In this document: positions 47,047-59,845 of the stretch, one piece after another | How the letters are laid out: each line of letters begins with the position of its first letter | Position numbering within the stretch: position 1 is the first letter of the stretch | DNA from: Anaspis maculata | Taxonomy: Eukaryota; Arthropoda; Insecta; Coleoptera; Scraptiidae | Length of the DNA stretch: 64,000 bases | Assembly: GCA_949128115.1 (NCBI GenBank) | Contig: OX421962.1 | Span: 37,285,745-37,349,744, forward strand | Direction: 5' to 3' | Position numbers and translations under genes: made by a program | The notes under the pieces: model-generated | What the model was told of the DNA's origin: nothing | Databases searched by the model: none | Seen by the model: the letters and a program-made list of their open reading frames with translations, nothing else

Positions 47047-49859
47047 AAAGCGGTTGCAATAGCGATTTTCATCAAGATGGAAAATGCGCTAAAAAGAAAT
47101 CGCACAATGCCCTCATCTGACTCCTCAACTCGCACAATAATAAACCGATTTGTGTGTACGGTTCAGCCGATCATGATCGCCAGTGTCATCCACCCCTATA
47201 ACCCAGGTATTTTTAGTTTTTACACAATTCCTCCCACGCGGAATTTACGCAAGGAGTTATCCACCCCATTCAAATCAACCCTTGAAAAGTGCGATTTTCC
47301 TCTTCACGCTAACAGATAATCTCTCTGGAAGATCATTTCTTTGTTCGATGTCCTATAAAACCACATGATTCGGCCGATTTTCAGCAGAATTTTCACTCGT
47401 TTCATCCATGTTATCAGAAGAAATTCGAAAAAAGCCGTTTAAGGATAATAACAACGCGTCGCGATGATGTTGCGCCGTGTTTGGTTTACCGCGCCAAAGG
47501 CCAGTGCTCCTTCGTCTATGGCAGCAAGCACGTGGATGGAGGATCCGTGGTGGAGTGCTTCGGCCGGTTCGTTTACGCGTTGTATATGCAACATGCAACA
47601 AGAACTAACCTTCCTCAACCTAGCATAGATGTTCAACCATAACCGGACCGACCTCGAGTCCTCAAGTTCTTGTTGATATCGTGCTAAGGCTCTGAATTTT
47701 TTTCAAAGACATTTTGTCGAAAAAGTGCGTCAAAGAACATTTCGTTACTTCGTTGCGTTCCGCGGGGATGTGCGTGCGAACGTCGTCGCCGGCGTGCTGT
47801 GGTTATTGTGTTGTGTTTTGGACTTTGTTGAACTTTGATTGATCGGATCGTTGTGTAAAGGTAGGCCAGTCTTATTGTTTACAAAGTTGCAAAGTTCATT
47901 GATTCACCTGGAAGTATTTTTAATTCTGTAATTAGGGTTAGGTAGTACCTACAGCCTTTAAAAACAACCTTGTTATTGCTATTGAGTAGCAAGGCGAAAA
48001 ACGTTAATATGCATGTAAATCGATAATAATAATTATAAACAAAAGCTAGCAACTTACCGGCGAGTGACATTCCTCAAGTTCAATTAGGAAAGCAATATTT
48101 GGGAGGATGAATCAGTCTCTTTCAAGGTCATTTGGTGTTCTTCGTTGTCGATGGTGCAATGTGGCAGTCTATGTGTCGCATCTGTGGTCTAGGGGGTGGT
48201 ACTCATAGTGACTAAAACTACTTGGCATTAAGTAGGATTGATCAAACGAACCAAACATTGCAGATGCCTATAGGTATCTACTCAGAAGGCACATCATCTA
48301 ACCAGGTTTTCTTATTCCAAGAATTTAGAACACAATACACACTAAACACTAGTTGAGTTGACTAGTGTACCTAACTAGTAACTTGTAAGCGAAAGTGAAT
48401 TGTCCAAACAGTCAATCTTCTGTGTGGAAGAGGAGGGGAAACACCGAGGGAAACACCCAACTAAATATTATGTAGTACATAGATGTTTGCTCGTGGTAGG
48501 TACAGGGTGTTCACATGAGACAGATACCCCCCCCCTTATGAAAAACTTTTTCTCGACGATAATTCAAAAAAGAAAAAAATTCCTTGGAACAATTTTTTCT
48601 GTCGTTTCTGAATGTGTCAAGTATAATTTTCTATTCCGTGCCATATACTGGGTGTCGCAGTTTTTTTTTGTATTTTTTTCAACAATCTGTATTTCATCAG
48701 CACAATCGATCCACATTGTTATCCTGATATGATCACAAATATGCATGACACTTCTAAAAAAAATTTCTGAAAAAAAATTGGGTGGATACCTAGTTACACT
48801 TAACGGTTACATTGTAATCACTTTTTACAACCACGAAACAAACTCTGTTGCCTTCTACTCACGATTATTAGTCCCGACCGTGGGGGAAATTACGATCACA
48901 CTTATAGTTTCTTTGCAGTTGAATTGTTTACGTCGTACTATGTACTACGGTGCCCATCCCAGGCCTACGCACAACATTGCGCAACATTGTTTTGTTGATG
49001 AGCCATGAGTCACTGTACCCCGTACCTGCTCTAATTTTCCACTGAAGTGATGTAGGCAACCAGCAATACAACAACATCCAGAAACTGAAGCTGTTCTTTG
49101 AATGCGTTGTTCCTTCTTTATTTTTTTCTTGCAATTTTTTTTTAGATAATCCGCTTTTATTATAGATTATCATTCCACACGCCATTCTGAGTGATATGCC
49201 TATTTTTTCGTTTCGATTTGCGTATGGCCGTTGAGTGCCATGGGCCCAAAAATTTCGAAATTTACCCACGGTGGCATCTGATCATCTGAAAAATAGTAGA
49301 TATATTGTGTGCTTAGTACAGAGGGTGCCATATTACTGGTCGACGACCGAACCGACGACGGAATCTTACAGTCGCCGAGGCGTCAGCCGAGGACTGCAGC
49401 CTAGGGAGGCCTGGAAGTCACTTTCTGTATGAATAGCACATACTATTTTTTAGCCGATTTAATGAGGTACCTAGCTCACACCTATCAAAATGATGAATTT
49501 TGAAGCCATGCATTTGATTTAATTCAATAATGACATTGATCTATCAAAGTCTCGATCAAAGTACATATCTGAAACTCTCTTTCTGGCCGGCGCGGCGGCC
49601 AGAAAATACTCAATATTCCTGGCCGGCGGCCAGAAAGTTTTTCGCCGTGCTGTTATTTTTCGTTACTGAGGTCACTGAAGCAATCGTTCATTTTGTGGCT
49701 GGTAGTAGGCTAGAAAATCACTTCTTTCTGTCTGATCGGCTAAAAACTTTTTTTTTAGAATGATCGATTCATTTCAGGGATCAAATACGTCCCGAACTTT
49801 TTTCTAGTCATTCTATGTCATTCCATGTTATTTAGAAGTGAAACAAAACAAGATAAGTA
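47047..49859. other. Intergenic; CpG-rich patch at 47440-47880
   Basis: The patch 47440-47880 is rich in CG dinucleotides compared with its surroundings and ends in a possible splice donor (gtgtaaag/gtaggc at about 47860), which would suit a promoter and untranslated first exon of a plus-strand gene continuing elsewhere. No coding exon is supported downstream to 49859. Confidence 0.3.
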
Positions 49860-50640
49860 GTTTTGCTGTCGAATGAGCGCCCACTAGTTTTTGGCTGTCA
49901 TCTGTCAAATGGAAATGTCATTGCCAAAAAAAAACTTTCACGGAACTTGATTTGCAATATGTCATTTAAATTTTGAAAGCCTTTGAAAAGTTATATTGGA
50001 AATTGTTGGAGGTATTTCTCCATTTATCATCTGATGTCAAATATTGAAAAAATGTTACATTTCAAAGATGCCATTTAATTATCCAAAATCTATCCAATGG
50101 ATTGGGACCAAATGTAACAGGGAGAAACACAACTAAATAATCAAATTGAGTCTGCCGAGGAGTCTGCAGTTGGAGCTTTCCAGTTTCCACCATGTTTCAT
50201 TCGGACGCTACGCGCTACGTATTTTTATTTCGGTCATCACTAGCCGAGACGGCCGCTCACCCCGATTTTGACTAGGACCACCCGCGTTTGGTCCAGGACT
50301 GAGACGTTCTTTCCTGCTTGAGGATCGACTTTTCTCGAAAAGTAGATTGCATGGGGCGTCGTGTAGGCAAACTACAAACTTCGACTTGCGGTAAGCCACA
50401 CGAAACATTCATTTTAGGTGCAGAATTGCTGCAAGTCATAGCTGGAGAAAAGATTAAATTAATTTTCAAGGGGGTAAATTTTTGAAATCGGACCAGTGCG
50501 CAGTGGTTCTCGAGTCTCCCACCTCTGGAAAACTGCAAATTTCAAATTTTCAATTCGGCGTTAACCAATTTTCATCATTTCCTTTTTAAACAACAGGTAA
50601 CTGCTCGGGTAACTGGTTTTTGCGGCATTCGACTATGGTT
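49860..50640 (-). repeat. Dispersed repeat copy (TGTGGGGCGACAC family)
   Basis: Parallel to 19800-20600: gctgtcgaatgagcgcccac, ggctgtcatctgtcaaatgg, ccaatggattgggaccaaat, gaggatcgacttttctcgaa, acgaaacattcattttaggt, ctctggaaaactgcaaat. The TGTGGGGCGACAC end is missing. Confidence 0.75.
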
Positions 50641-52612
50641 CGCAGTGCCTGTTTTTGTGATTTTTGAATTGAATTTGGTTGATTCCATGTCACAATGAAG
50701 ATTTTGTTCTTCTGCTAACCAACTTTGCTACCAAAATGCATGCAAAAGACCTTGAACCCACGTTGTGCTACTTTTTATTGCACTTTGCAATGCATTGTCC
50801 AGCTGTAAACGGATTAGACGATTTGGCGGGTTGCTAAGGTTATCGCAAGGTGCAACAAAAAGTAGCACGCAGCAGTTCAAGGTCACATTTGAGATAACGA
50901 AGATAAAGGGACCTGAATGTTCCTGTGCAAAAATGGAATCGAAAGCTGATTGTTAAAACTCCTCAAAGTCACCTGGCTGGCCGATTGCAACTAAGTTCAG
51001 GTCGCATATCTTCATAAAAATCAACGCTTCAAGTACAAGTAGGTACCAATAATTTTATATTGTTGGTTATTGTTAGGTCTGTGTCTTGCGTATTATCGTG
51101 CATTCTTGCCTGGAGATTTCTCCCTTACTGGTATCATTCAATGCTGATATTAAGGTCCAAAACGAATCGCAAGACGAAGCCCAAAAAGCCAAAATACATT
51201 TCTGAAGGTTTTTCCTGGCTTGGGTGTTTGAAAATTCGCAGACTTGAATTTATTGCCTGAGAATCCTCACGAGAGTTCATTCGCATATAAATTCTTATTC
51301 AATAGTTATGCAACAATGGTTATGCTAATGTTGATATTGAGGTATGTTAAGTAAGTTAAAAAAGTGCGAAAATTCGCTCAGGTACTTCATCGACCTATGA
51401 TAATCACTATTGGTCAATCATTACTTAAATAAAAATATTGGATGCGGACAAATTAACGAAGTTATGTTGTTCTATTTCTTTTTTTTTTGCAATTTTGTTT
51501 TGTACTTCTCTCTTATGAAAACAATTTCTTGCGACAGGGGCAATTGGTGCTTCAGCTGACCCTCAAACAAGGCACTGGAATTGTCGTCAGCAGTAACCTC
51601 GCTTGTAACAATCACTGTTAACAATTTGTGTTCTATTCAACATATTATAAGTGGGCAATATCGTAGTGTTACATTTTACTCTGCATTCTGGTAACAATGT
51701 ACTTTTTCCATTTTCTTTATTCTACTACATACTCAACTTTTTCCTTTATAAATGAGTATGAGTATGAATGGATTGGGTATTGCTTCATCATTCATCGTTT
51801 TCTTAAAATAGAACTAAGTATGTATTACTAAGCTTTGCTTAAGGTAGCAGAGTTTTTTGTGATACTATTTGTTTCTCGCTATTTTCTGTTTGGATTTTGA
51901 GAGGCATGATTTCAGCTTAAAAAAAAACATCCCACCTTCTTGGGGTTTTCCAGTGGCATATTGACTACATATTTTATACGAAATTGAAACATTTATTCGC
52001 CAGCCGGGGTGGGCGTGGAATTAATAACCATATTCAGGCTGGAGGATAATAATTATAGTTCTCGTCCTATTTACGAAAGAGCTTTGTTAATGGGATTAAC
52101 GTCTTCTTCAACTTCAAATGGGGTAGTAACATTACCTAAGGATTATTATATTGCTGGAATTTAACGATCGGCACCACGAACCACCTGTGTGAATATACCC
52201 ACCTCCTACTCTGCTTTGGTATGGTGTGTGCATGTATAGGTTGGTGATGAAGTGTGGTAGATGCGCCATGCGGTTCCGTAAATCACTGTGTTATGCAAGA
52301 AGTTGGGATAGGCTTTGAGTAGTATGGTTCTTGCTCCAGCGATGGCAGTAGTTTTTGCAGTGGCGTTCTTGATTGTTTCGTTTCAGACTTTTCTTGCGGA
52401 GAATCACACGCTCTTTTATTGACATCAAAAGTTTTTGTTAGCTTAACCTATAGGCTGTTAGTGATGTATTTTCGCATTTTCCTATACTGCCCTGCATCAC
52501 ACTCGGGTTAGAGAGAGAAACAGTAGGATCCTTCACAACTTGAATCTGAAAAAGTCACTTGATGATACATGATGCAGACTTGGCCGCTCCAAAGGCACCC
52601 TTACAAAATCAC
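50641..52612. other. No gene supported
   Basis: Two kilobases of AT-rich sequence. No coding segment with splice support, no RNA gene and no matched repeat. Confidence 0.4.
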
Positions 52613-54786
52613 TTGTAGTGGGGGGGTTAGCGGAATGGTCTGTGCATTTTGTAATCAAAGCATGAAATTTCGCATACTTGTTCAGAAGACCCTCCTTCGC
52701 AATTCCAGATGTGGCGCCACGCGAGATTTTGCGCCAGAGACACTGTATTGCGGTTAATATACCTGCTAGGGGTAAATTCTGCAAAAATGGTTCCTGGCCG
52801 GTCTCTGGTACCGCAGTCGGTATTTTTTAGTTCTGTTTAGTTGAAACTACATGTAGAAATGAGTGAGGAGTACATTTTCACAAGCAAAGTTCCAAATGCT
52901 GCCTTTATACGTTGTTTCAATACATTTTAAGGCCAACTTTGTTTTAGTACAGGAAACATGGTAGAAAAATTGCCAAAACCTCGGCGAAGATATGAACGTC
53001 CTGGAAGTTTGATATTCTATCCAGAATTATGTGCCCTAATAAATATCCAAAATTGCTAAAAATTGCACCCCGAGGCTTCGAGTTATTGGAGGGGGGGTAA
53101 AAAATTGCAACTTAAAATGAAAGGTATAGAACCCGATGGAACCTGTCAATCCAATGGATGCAAAGACGTCGTAGTTTGACGCATCACAACCAGTTGATAC
53201 AATTTTGGCACAAAAAGTGTCGATCATTGTTGAAGCGGGGTCGTGGGGAAGGGCGAAACTCGGCTGGGTGACTCTTTTTCTTCCTGGGCCATTAAGAATC
53301 GATTACGACAAGATTGGTATCTTTTCCGACTAAATTCAATGTCCTGGACTTGAATCCGATGTGTAAATTTGGATAAAAACAAGTTCGAACAAGTTAACTT
53401 GAGAAAACCTGTTTTTTCTTCGACAATTTTCACAAAACTTTTTTTTACTGTAAGAGGTATTTATCTTTGAGAATATCTCAGAGGCCATTAGACTAAACTG
53501 TATTGTTCACGAAAATCATCCATTCGATCTGTAACTTTGTTTTTCGATGTAGGAAAAATCGATTTGAACTTCAGTCGGCACTGCCCGGCGTCTACTAATG
53601 ACCAGAACACTACAGCATGCACCTTCAAGTCATAACTCAATACCCTGCACAGCGATTTATGACAATTTTGTTTATGTTATAAGGTATTCAGTTGTGCACA
53701 GATCCTCGAACTTTCAAAGATGAGTTATAATTTTTTAGATAGTTTGGGCTATTTTCATTTAAAGATGCATGGTGTAGTGTTCTGGTCAGTAGTAGACGAC
53801 GGGCTGTGCCGACCAAAGTTCAAATCGATTTTTTCTATCTCGAAAAACAAAGTTACAAATCGAATGGATGATTTTTGTGAAGAATACAGTTCAATCTAAT
53901 GGCCTTTGGAATATTTTCAAAGATGAATGCCTCTAACATTAAAAAAAAGTTTTGTGGAAATTGTCAAAGAAAAAACAGGTTTTCTCAAGTTAACTTGTTT
54001 GGACTTGTTTTTGTCCAAATTTATACACCGGATTCAAGTTCAGGACATTGAATTTAGTCGGAAAAGATACCAATCTTGTCGTGATCGATTCTTCATGGCC
54101 CAGGAAGAAAAAGAGCCGCCCAGCCGAGTTTCGCCCTCCCCCGCGACCCCCCTTCAACAATGATCGACACTTTTTGTGCCAAAACTGTATAAACGGGATG
54201 TGATGCGTCGAACTACGACGTATTCGCATCCATTGGATTGACGGGTTCTATCGGGTTCTATATCTTTAATTTTGAGTTTCAGTTTTTTACCCCCCCCTCC
54301 AATAACTCGAAGCCTCGGGGTGGGATTTTTGGCAATTTTAGATATGTAGTAGGGCACTTAATTCTGAACAGAATATCAAATTTTCAGGACGTTCATATCT
54401 TTGCCGAGGATTTGGTAATTTTTTTACCATGTTTCCTGTACTAAAACAAAGTTGGCCTTAAAATGTATTAAAACAACGTATAAAGGCAGCATTTGGAACT
54501 TTGCTTGTGAGAATGCACTCCTTACTCATTTCTACATGTAGTTTTAGCTAAACAGAACTGAAAAATACCGACTGCGGTACCAGAGGCCGGCCAGGAACCA
54601 TTTTTGAAGAATTTACCCCTAGCAGGTATATTAACTGCAATACAGTGCCTCTGGTGCGAAATCTTGCGTGGCGCCACATCTGGAATTGCAAAGAATGGTC
54701 TTCTGAACACGTATGCCAAATTTCATGCTTTGATCACAAAACGCACAGATCATTCCATTTTTGGCCGTTAACCCCGCCACTATTGG
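52613..54786. repeat. 2.2 kb palindrome, arms about 1 kb
   Basis: Left arm about 52613-53628 and right arm about 53765-54786 are reverse complements throughout: agtgg(c)gggg-ttaac at the outer ends, ccagatgtggcgccacg, gaaactacatgtagaaatga, ccgaggcttcgagttattgg, cgatcattgttgaag and ccagaacactaca at the inner end. The loop is about 136 bases. Differences are scattered single bases and small indels, more than in the 24686-25764 hairpin. No transposase frame. Confidence 0.9.
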
Positions 54787-54930
54787 AAATTGCAATCCAA
54801 ACGGCCTGGACACATAGACCGCCGAAAAAGCTCAAGAGTTGGAGAGCTCCACGACAGATAGCAGACTGTTTTCAACTGTGAATATTACTTGTTCAAGTTG
54901 CAAATCAGAAGAGGGACTTTTTGAATGAAA
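54787..54930. other. Spacer between repeats
   Basis: Nothing recognised. Confidence 0.4.
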
Positions 54931-55070
54931 AATAAAGTGACTAGCTGGAGCGCCGGAGGGCTACGAACGGCTAGGGCTGATGGCCGGTTGGCCGCTGCCA
55001 TCTGGTTGCTGCTGCAAGTGCCATCAACCGTGGCCGTAGCCCGTAGTCTCCCATCCAGAAACTTTATTTT
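54931..55070. mobile_element. 140-bp MITE related to 30011-30542
   Basis: aataaagtgactagctggag at the left and actttatt at the right; the interior gctacgaacggctagggc pairs with gtggccgtagcccgtag. Resembles the core of the element at 30060-30182. Confidence 0.6.
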
Positions 55071-57400
55071 TGATCCAAAAAATAATTTGGAATCTGGAAA
55101 AGATAGAAATTCAATTTTTTGCAGCATACTGAAAATCTGGTCGATTCAAGTCAACTCGAAAAACGAAATTTACGATGTGACAAAAACACAATTTTATGGT
55201 TCTCATTTTCAGAAGCTGTATCTCAAAAACCATAGATCGCAAAGAGTTGAGTAAAAAACTCAACTGCAGGGAAAACCATGGGCTTCAAACTAGTGCTTCA
55301 CATTCTTCCGAGCATTCTTTGCATGCATGGCGACATGACGCCGACATTTCTGAAAGAGAGAAAACTAGTCTATTCTGAAACTTGTATACTGCACAGATCA
55401 TTTTTAACCGATTTTTAGCCTGTTGGCAATGGAACTTTTTAATAAAGGCGGTCTCTCTCGCACGATTTACGTCACAGCCCCACATAGCCGCAGTGTGGTG
55501 CCGCGCACTTCATAATGAACGGAGTTTCCCTTGGAGATATTAGGCGCCGTTATAGCTAGACACCACCAACTGCGCGGTACGAACGCGCACGCATCTGTCT
55601 CTCTTTTCTGAAAAGGTCCATTATCACGTCTTTATTGTTCTCCCTGACGCCTGGGCTACCGGAGCTTGCTTTTGAGACAAGATCGACAGATCGCTTTCCT
55701 GAGTAGACCTTAGGGACTTCTTCGACTTTCAGTTAAGGAAAAAATGCGCTGAAAATGCAAAAGTGCGGCTGTTGTCTAACACGCCGCTGACTTTTTATGG
55801 CCTTCTAAAATCTTGATTCAAGTTGCACGTCCCGTCATCGCCAGCGCAATCGTGAACAAACGAACGCGTGCTCAACCGGAGATTTTATCGTTTAGATTCT
55901 GAACGATCGGCTTTCTTCTTCTCCAGCTCCCAATCGAGCATCTTCCTTCATTCATGCAACTGGGTTAAACTCAAAACCTCTCGTAACTCAGAAGTCACGA
56001 GAATGTTAAAATTCTGCGCAATAAGAACGGCAATGATTCCATTTTACAACTTAGATAACATGCTGCTAAGCATTCACAACGCACAGCTAATAATATGCAG
56101 ATTCGCCGAACCACATCGTCACATCAATTAAAAGTGGAATGCATCTCATCCATGTCATCAAATGGTATAGGTAATAGAAGGCGCCAATTTTCATAATCTC
56201 TGAGAATTTCAATTAAACAGGCAATTTGGTAGGTATATGCCTGCACTTAAATTATATTTTTCATCTCCGAGTAAAATGCACAACTTTCAATTACACGACT
56301 TGGGTATATGTGAGACTGCAGATTAGATACACATCCTTCATGTTCGCATAATGAGAGATTGACGTTTGCGTCCGTGAAGAAGATGATGACTGTGGATGGC
56401 GTTTTAAATCCGTTGATGCCATGAAAGCCGGCAGTGCCATAAATCGTGAAGAATGCAATTACGGACCTCCTATTATTATGTGAAAACCGGCGCTGTAAAA
56501 ATAATTATTATCAATAAGCCAGGTGATAATTCGAGCTTCAACCGTGGATTTTACTGCGGCTTTGCTATCTATAGTTTAATTTGAAAAATTCTTTTTAAAT
56601 AAGTACGGCTCATTCAACAGGCTATTATACAGTAATGAAATCAAAATGTGTGGTGTTTTTTTTTTACATGAACCTCAAACGACAATCTATTCTCAGTTTA
56701 CCGATTTGCTAACGTATAAGCTTATTTGCGTGAAGCTTTGAAACTCTCGCTTTTAAACGGCGTAACTCTGAAGTGAAACAGAGCTATTCGAAACCAGATT
56801 TCGTACCAAGGGCAGCTGAAAAATATGGAAAAAAGACACTTGAACTATACTTAGCTGGCTAGCTAGTGATCATGTTGTTTTCAGTAAATTCCAAAAAGTA
56901 TGTTTCTTATTATTTAGAAAATATTTTGAAAATTGAAAATTTTTGAAAAAACATCCTCAACAGTGGTATTTTGGCCGATGTTCTGAGATTACTTTCTCAT
57001 GATAGTCTGACACGTTTAGAATTAGCCCCAGAATTAGCCTACGTAATACACGTGTGTGAAGTTAGCTCCATTGGAGCTGGCTCCAGAACACAGCTCCACG
57101 CGGAGCTGGCGTTGGTACACTCTCAGCAACAAGTTCAACTAAACGCAATGAAATACAGGATATTGCAATTCTAACCGCGCTCCGTTCATTAAAGTAACCC
57201 CATTGGGAATCACTTTTCTGTAGTGTAACTTATCGTGATAAAAGGAAAAAGGGGGGGGGGGAGGTTTTTGACATGGGTTTTTGTACTGTCCTTGTCAAAC
57301 CAAGTTCAAAAAGACATGGACGAACAGGGGATGGAAAGTCAAACAATTAATCGTTTGCTGAATTTATATGTGCTTCCCTTCCTTCCTCCCTTCCTTATAG
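55071..57400. other. Intergenic, no gene supported
   Basis: 55480-55870 is relatively CG-rich. A 63-codon plus-strand frame at about 56980-57174 contains repeated agctcc...ggagct palindromes; an acceptor-like tract ends at about 56960, but there is no homology. A G-run lies at 57251-57262 and CCTTCC repeats at 57375-57395, just before the satellite. Confidence 0.35.
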
Positions 57401-59845
57401 GTGCGGCAAATCCTGTAAGGGTATGAACAGAGGGTGGGAAATCGAAAATATATACTTCCACATGCTCAAATGCGGTTTTGACCGATTTCCAAGACGCAAG
57501 GGTCAACGCCCTTTTGCCAAAAAATACGTTACTCCACCCTTCATCACTCGTTAAAAACTCAAAGTGCGGCAAATCCTGTAAGGGGGTGAACAGAGGGTGG
57601 AGAATCCAAAATAATCACTTGCATATACTCAAATGCGGTTTTGACCGATTTCCAAGACGCAAGGGTCAACGCCCTTTCGCCAAAAAATACCTGAGTTCAC
57701 CCTCCATCACTTGTTGGAAACTCAAGGTGCGGCAAAACCTGTAAGGGTGTAAACCGAGGGTGGGAAATAAAAAATATATACTTTCACATGCTCAAATGCG
57801 GTTTTGACCAATTTCCAAGACGCAAGGGTCAACGCCCTTCAGCCAAAAAATACATTACTTCACCCTTCATCACTCGTCGAAAACTCAAAGTGCGGCAAAT
57901 CCTGTAAGGGTGTGAACAGAGGGTGGGAAATCAAAAATATATACTTTCACATGCTCAAATGCAATTTTGACCGATTTCCAAGACGCAAGGGTCAACGCCC
58001 TTTCGCCAAAAAATACCTGAGTTCACCCTCCATCACTCGTTGAAAACTCAAGGTGCGGCAAATCCTGTAAGGGTGTGAACAGAGGGTGGGAAATCAAAAA
58101 TATATACTTCCACATGCTCAAATGCGGTTTTGACCGATTTCCAAGACGCAAGGGTCAACGCCCTTTTGCCAAAAAATACGTTACTCCACCCTTCATCACT
58201 CGTTAAAAACTCAAAGTGCGGCAAATCCTGTAAGGGGGTGAACAGAGGGTGGAGAATCCAAAATAATCACTTGCATATACTCAAATGCGGTTTTGACCGA
58301 TTTCCAAGACGCAAGGGTCAACGCCCTTTCGCCAAAAAATACCTGAGTTCACCCTCCATCACTTGTTGGAAACTCAAGGTGCGGCAAAACCTGTAAGGGT
58401 GTAAACCGAGGGTGGGAAATAAAAAATATATACTTTCACATGCTCAAATGCGGTTTTGACCAATTTCCAAGACGCAAGGGTCAACGCCCTTCAGCCAAAA
58501 AATACCTGAGTTCACCCTCCATCACTCGTTGAAAACTCAAGGTGCGGCAAATCCTGTAAGGGTGTGAACAGAGGGTGGGAAATCAAAAATATATACTTCC
58601 ACATGCTCAAATGCGGTTTTGACCAATTTCCAAGACGCAAAGGTCAACGCCCTTTCGCCAAAAAATACGTTACTTCACCCTTCATCACTCGTTAATAACT
58701 CAAGGTGCGGCAAATCCTGTAAGGGGGTGAACGAAGGAAGGGAAATCGAGAATATATACTTTCACATACTCAAATGCGGTTTTGACCGATTTCCAAGACG
58801 CAAGGGTCAACGCCCTTTCGCCAAAAAATACGTTACTCCACCCTTCATCACTCGTTGAAAACTCAAAGTGCGGCAAATCCTGTAAGGGGGTGAACAGAGG
58901 GTGGAGAATCCAAAATAATTACTTGCATATACTCAAATGCGGTTTTGGCCGATTTCCAAGACGCAAGGGTCGACGCCCTTTCGCCAAAAAATACTTCACT
59001 TTACCCTTCATCACTCGTTAAGAACTCAAGATGCGGCAAATCCTGTGAGGGGGTGAACAGAGGGTGGAGAATTGAAAATAATTACTTGCACATACTCAAA
59101 TGTGGTTCTGACCAACTTCCAAGACGCAAGGGTCAACGCCCTTTCGCCAAAAAATACGTTACTTCACCCTTCATCACTCGTTAATAACTCAAGGTGCGGC
59201 AAATCCTGTAAGAGGGTGAACGAAGGAAGGGAAATCGGAGATATATACTTTCACATACTCAAATGCGGTTTTGACCGATTTTCAAGACGCAAGGGTCAAC
59301 GCCCTTTTGCCAAAAAATACGTTACTCCACCCTTCATCACTCGTTGGAAACTCAAAGTGCGGCAAATCCTGTAAGGGGGTGAACAGAGGGTGGAGAATTG
59401 AAAATAATTACTTGCACATACTCAAATGTGGTTCTGACCAATTTCCAAGACGCAAGGGTCAACGCCCTTTCGCCAAAAAATACGTTACTCCACCCTTCAT
59501 CACTTGTTGAAAACTCAAAGTGCGGCAAATCCTGTAAGGGTGTGAACAGAGGGTGGGAAATCAAAAATATATACTTTCACATACTCAAATGTGGTTCTGA
59601 CCAATTTCCAAGACGCAAGGGTCAACGCCCTTTCGCCAAAAAATACTTTACTTCACCCTTCATCACTCGTTAAGAACTCAAGGTGCGGCAAATCCTGTGA
59701 GGGGGTGAACAGAGGGTGGAGAATTGAAAATAATCACTTGCACATACTCAAATGTGGTTCTGACCAATTTCCAAGACGCAAGGGTCAACGCCCTTTTGCC
59801 AAAAAATACGTTACTCCACCCTTCATCACTCGTTGAAAACTCAAA
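57401..59845 (+). repeat. 163-bp satellite array, forward block, exactly 15 monomers
   Basis: Monomers begin gtgcggcaaatcctgtaagg at 57401, 57564, 57727 and every 163 bases to 59683; the last ends at 59845. Shared segments include acagagggtgg, ctcaaatg(c/t)ggtt, ttccaagacgcaagggtcaa and cacccttcatcactcgtt. The 163-base period is not a multiple of three, so the recurrent 79-100 codon frames cross monomer boundaries and shift frame each time; I do not treat them as genes. Confidence 0.97.

Noticed and set aside
47439..47636. 65-codon minus-strand frame in the CpG-rich patch
   Set aside because: Equally open on the opposite strand; GC-rich DNA lacks stops. No homology recognised.
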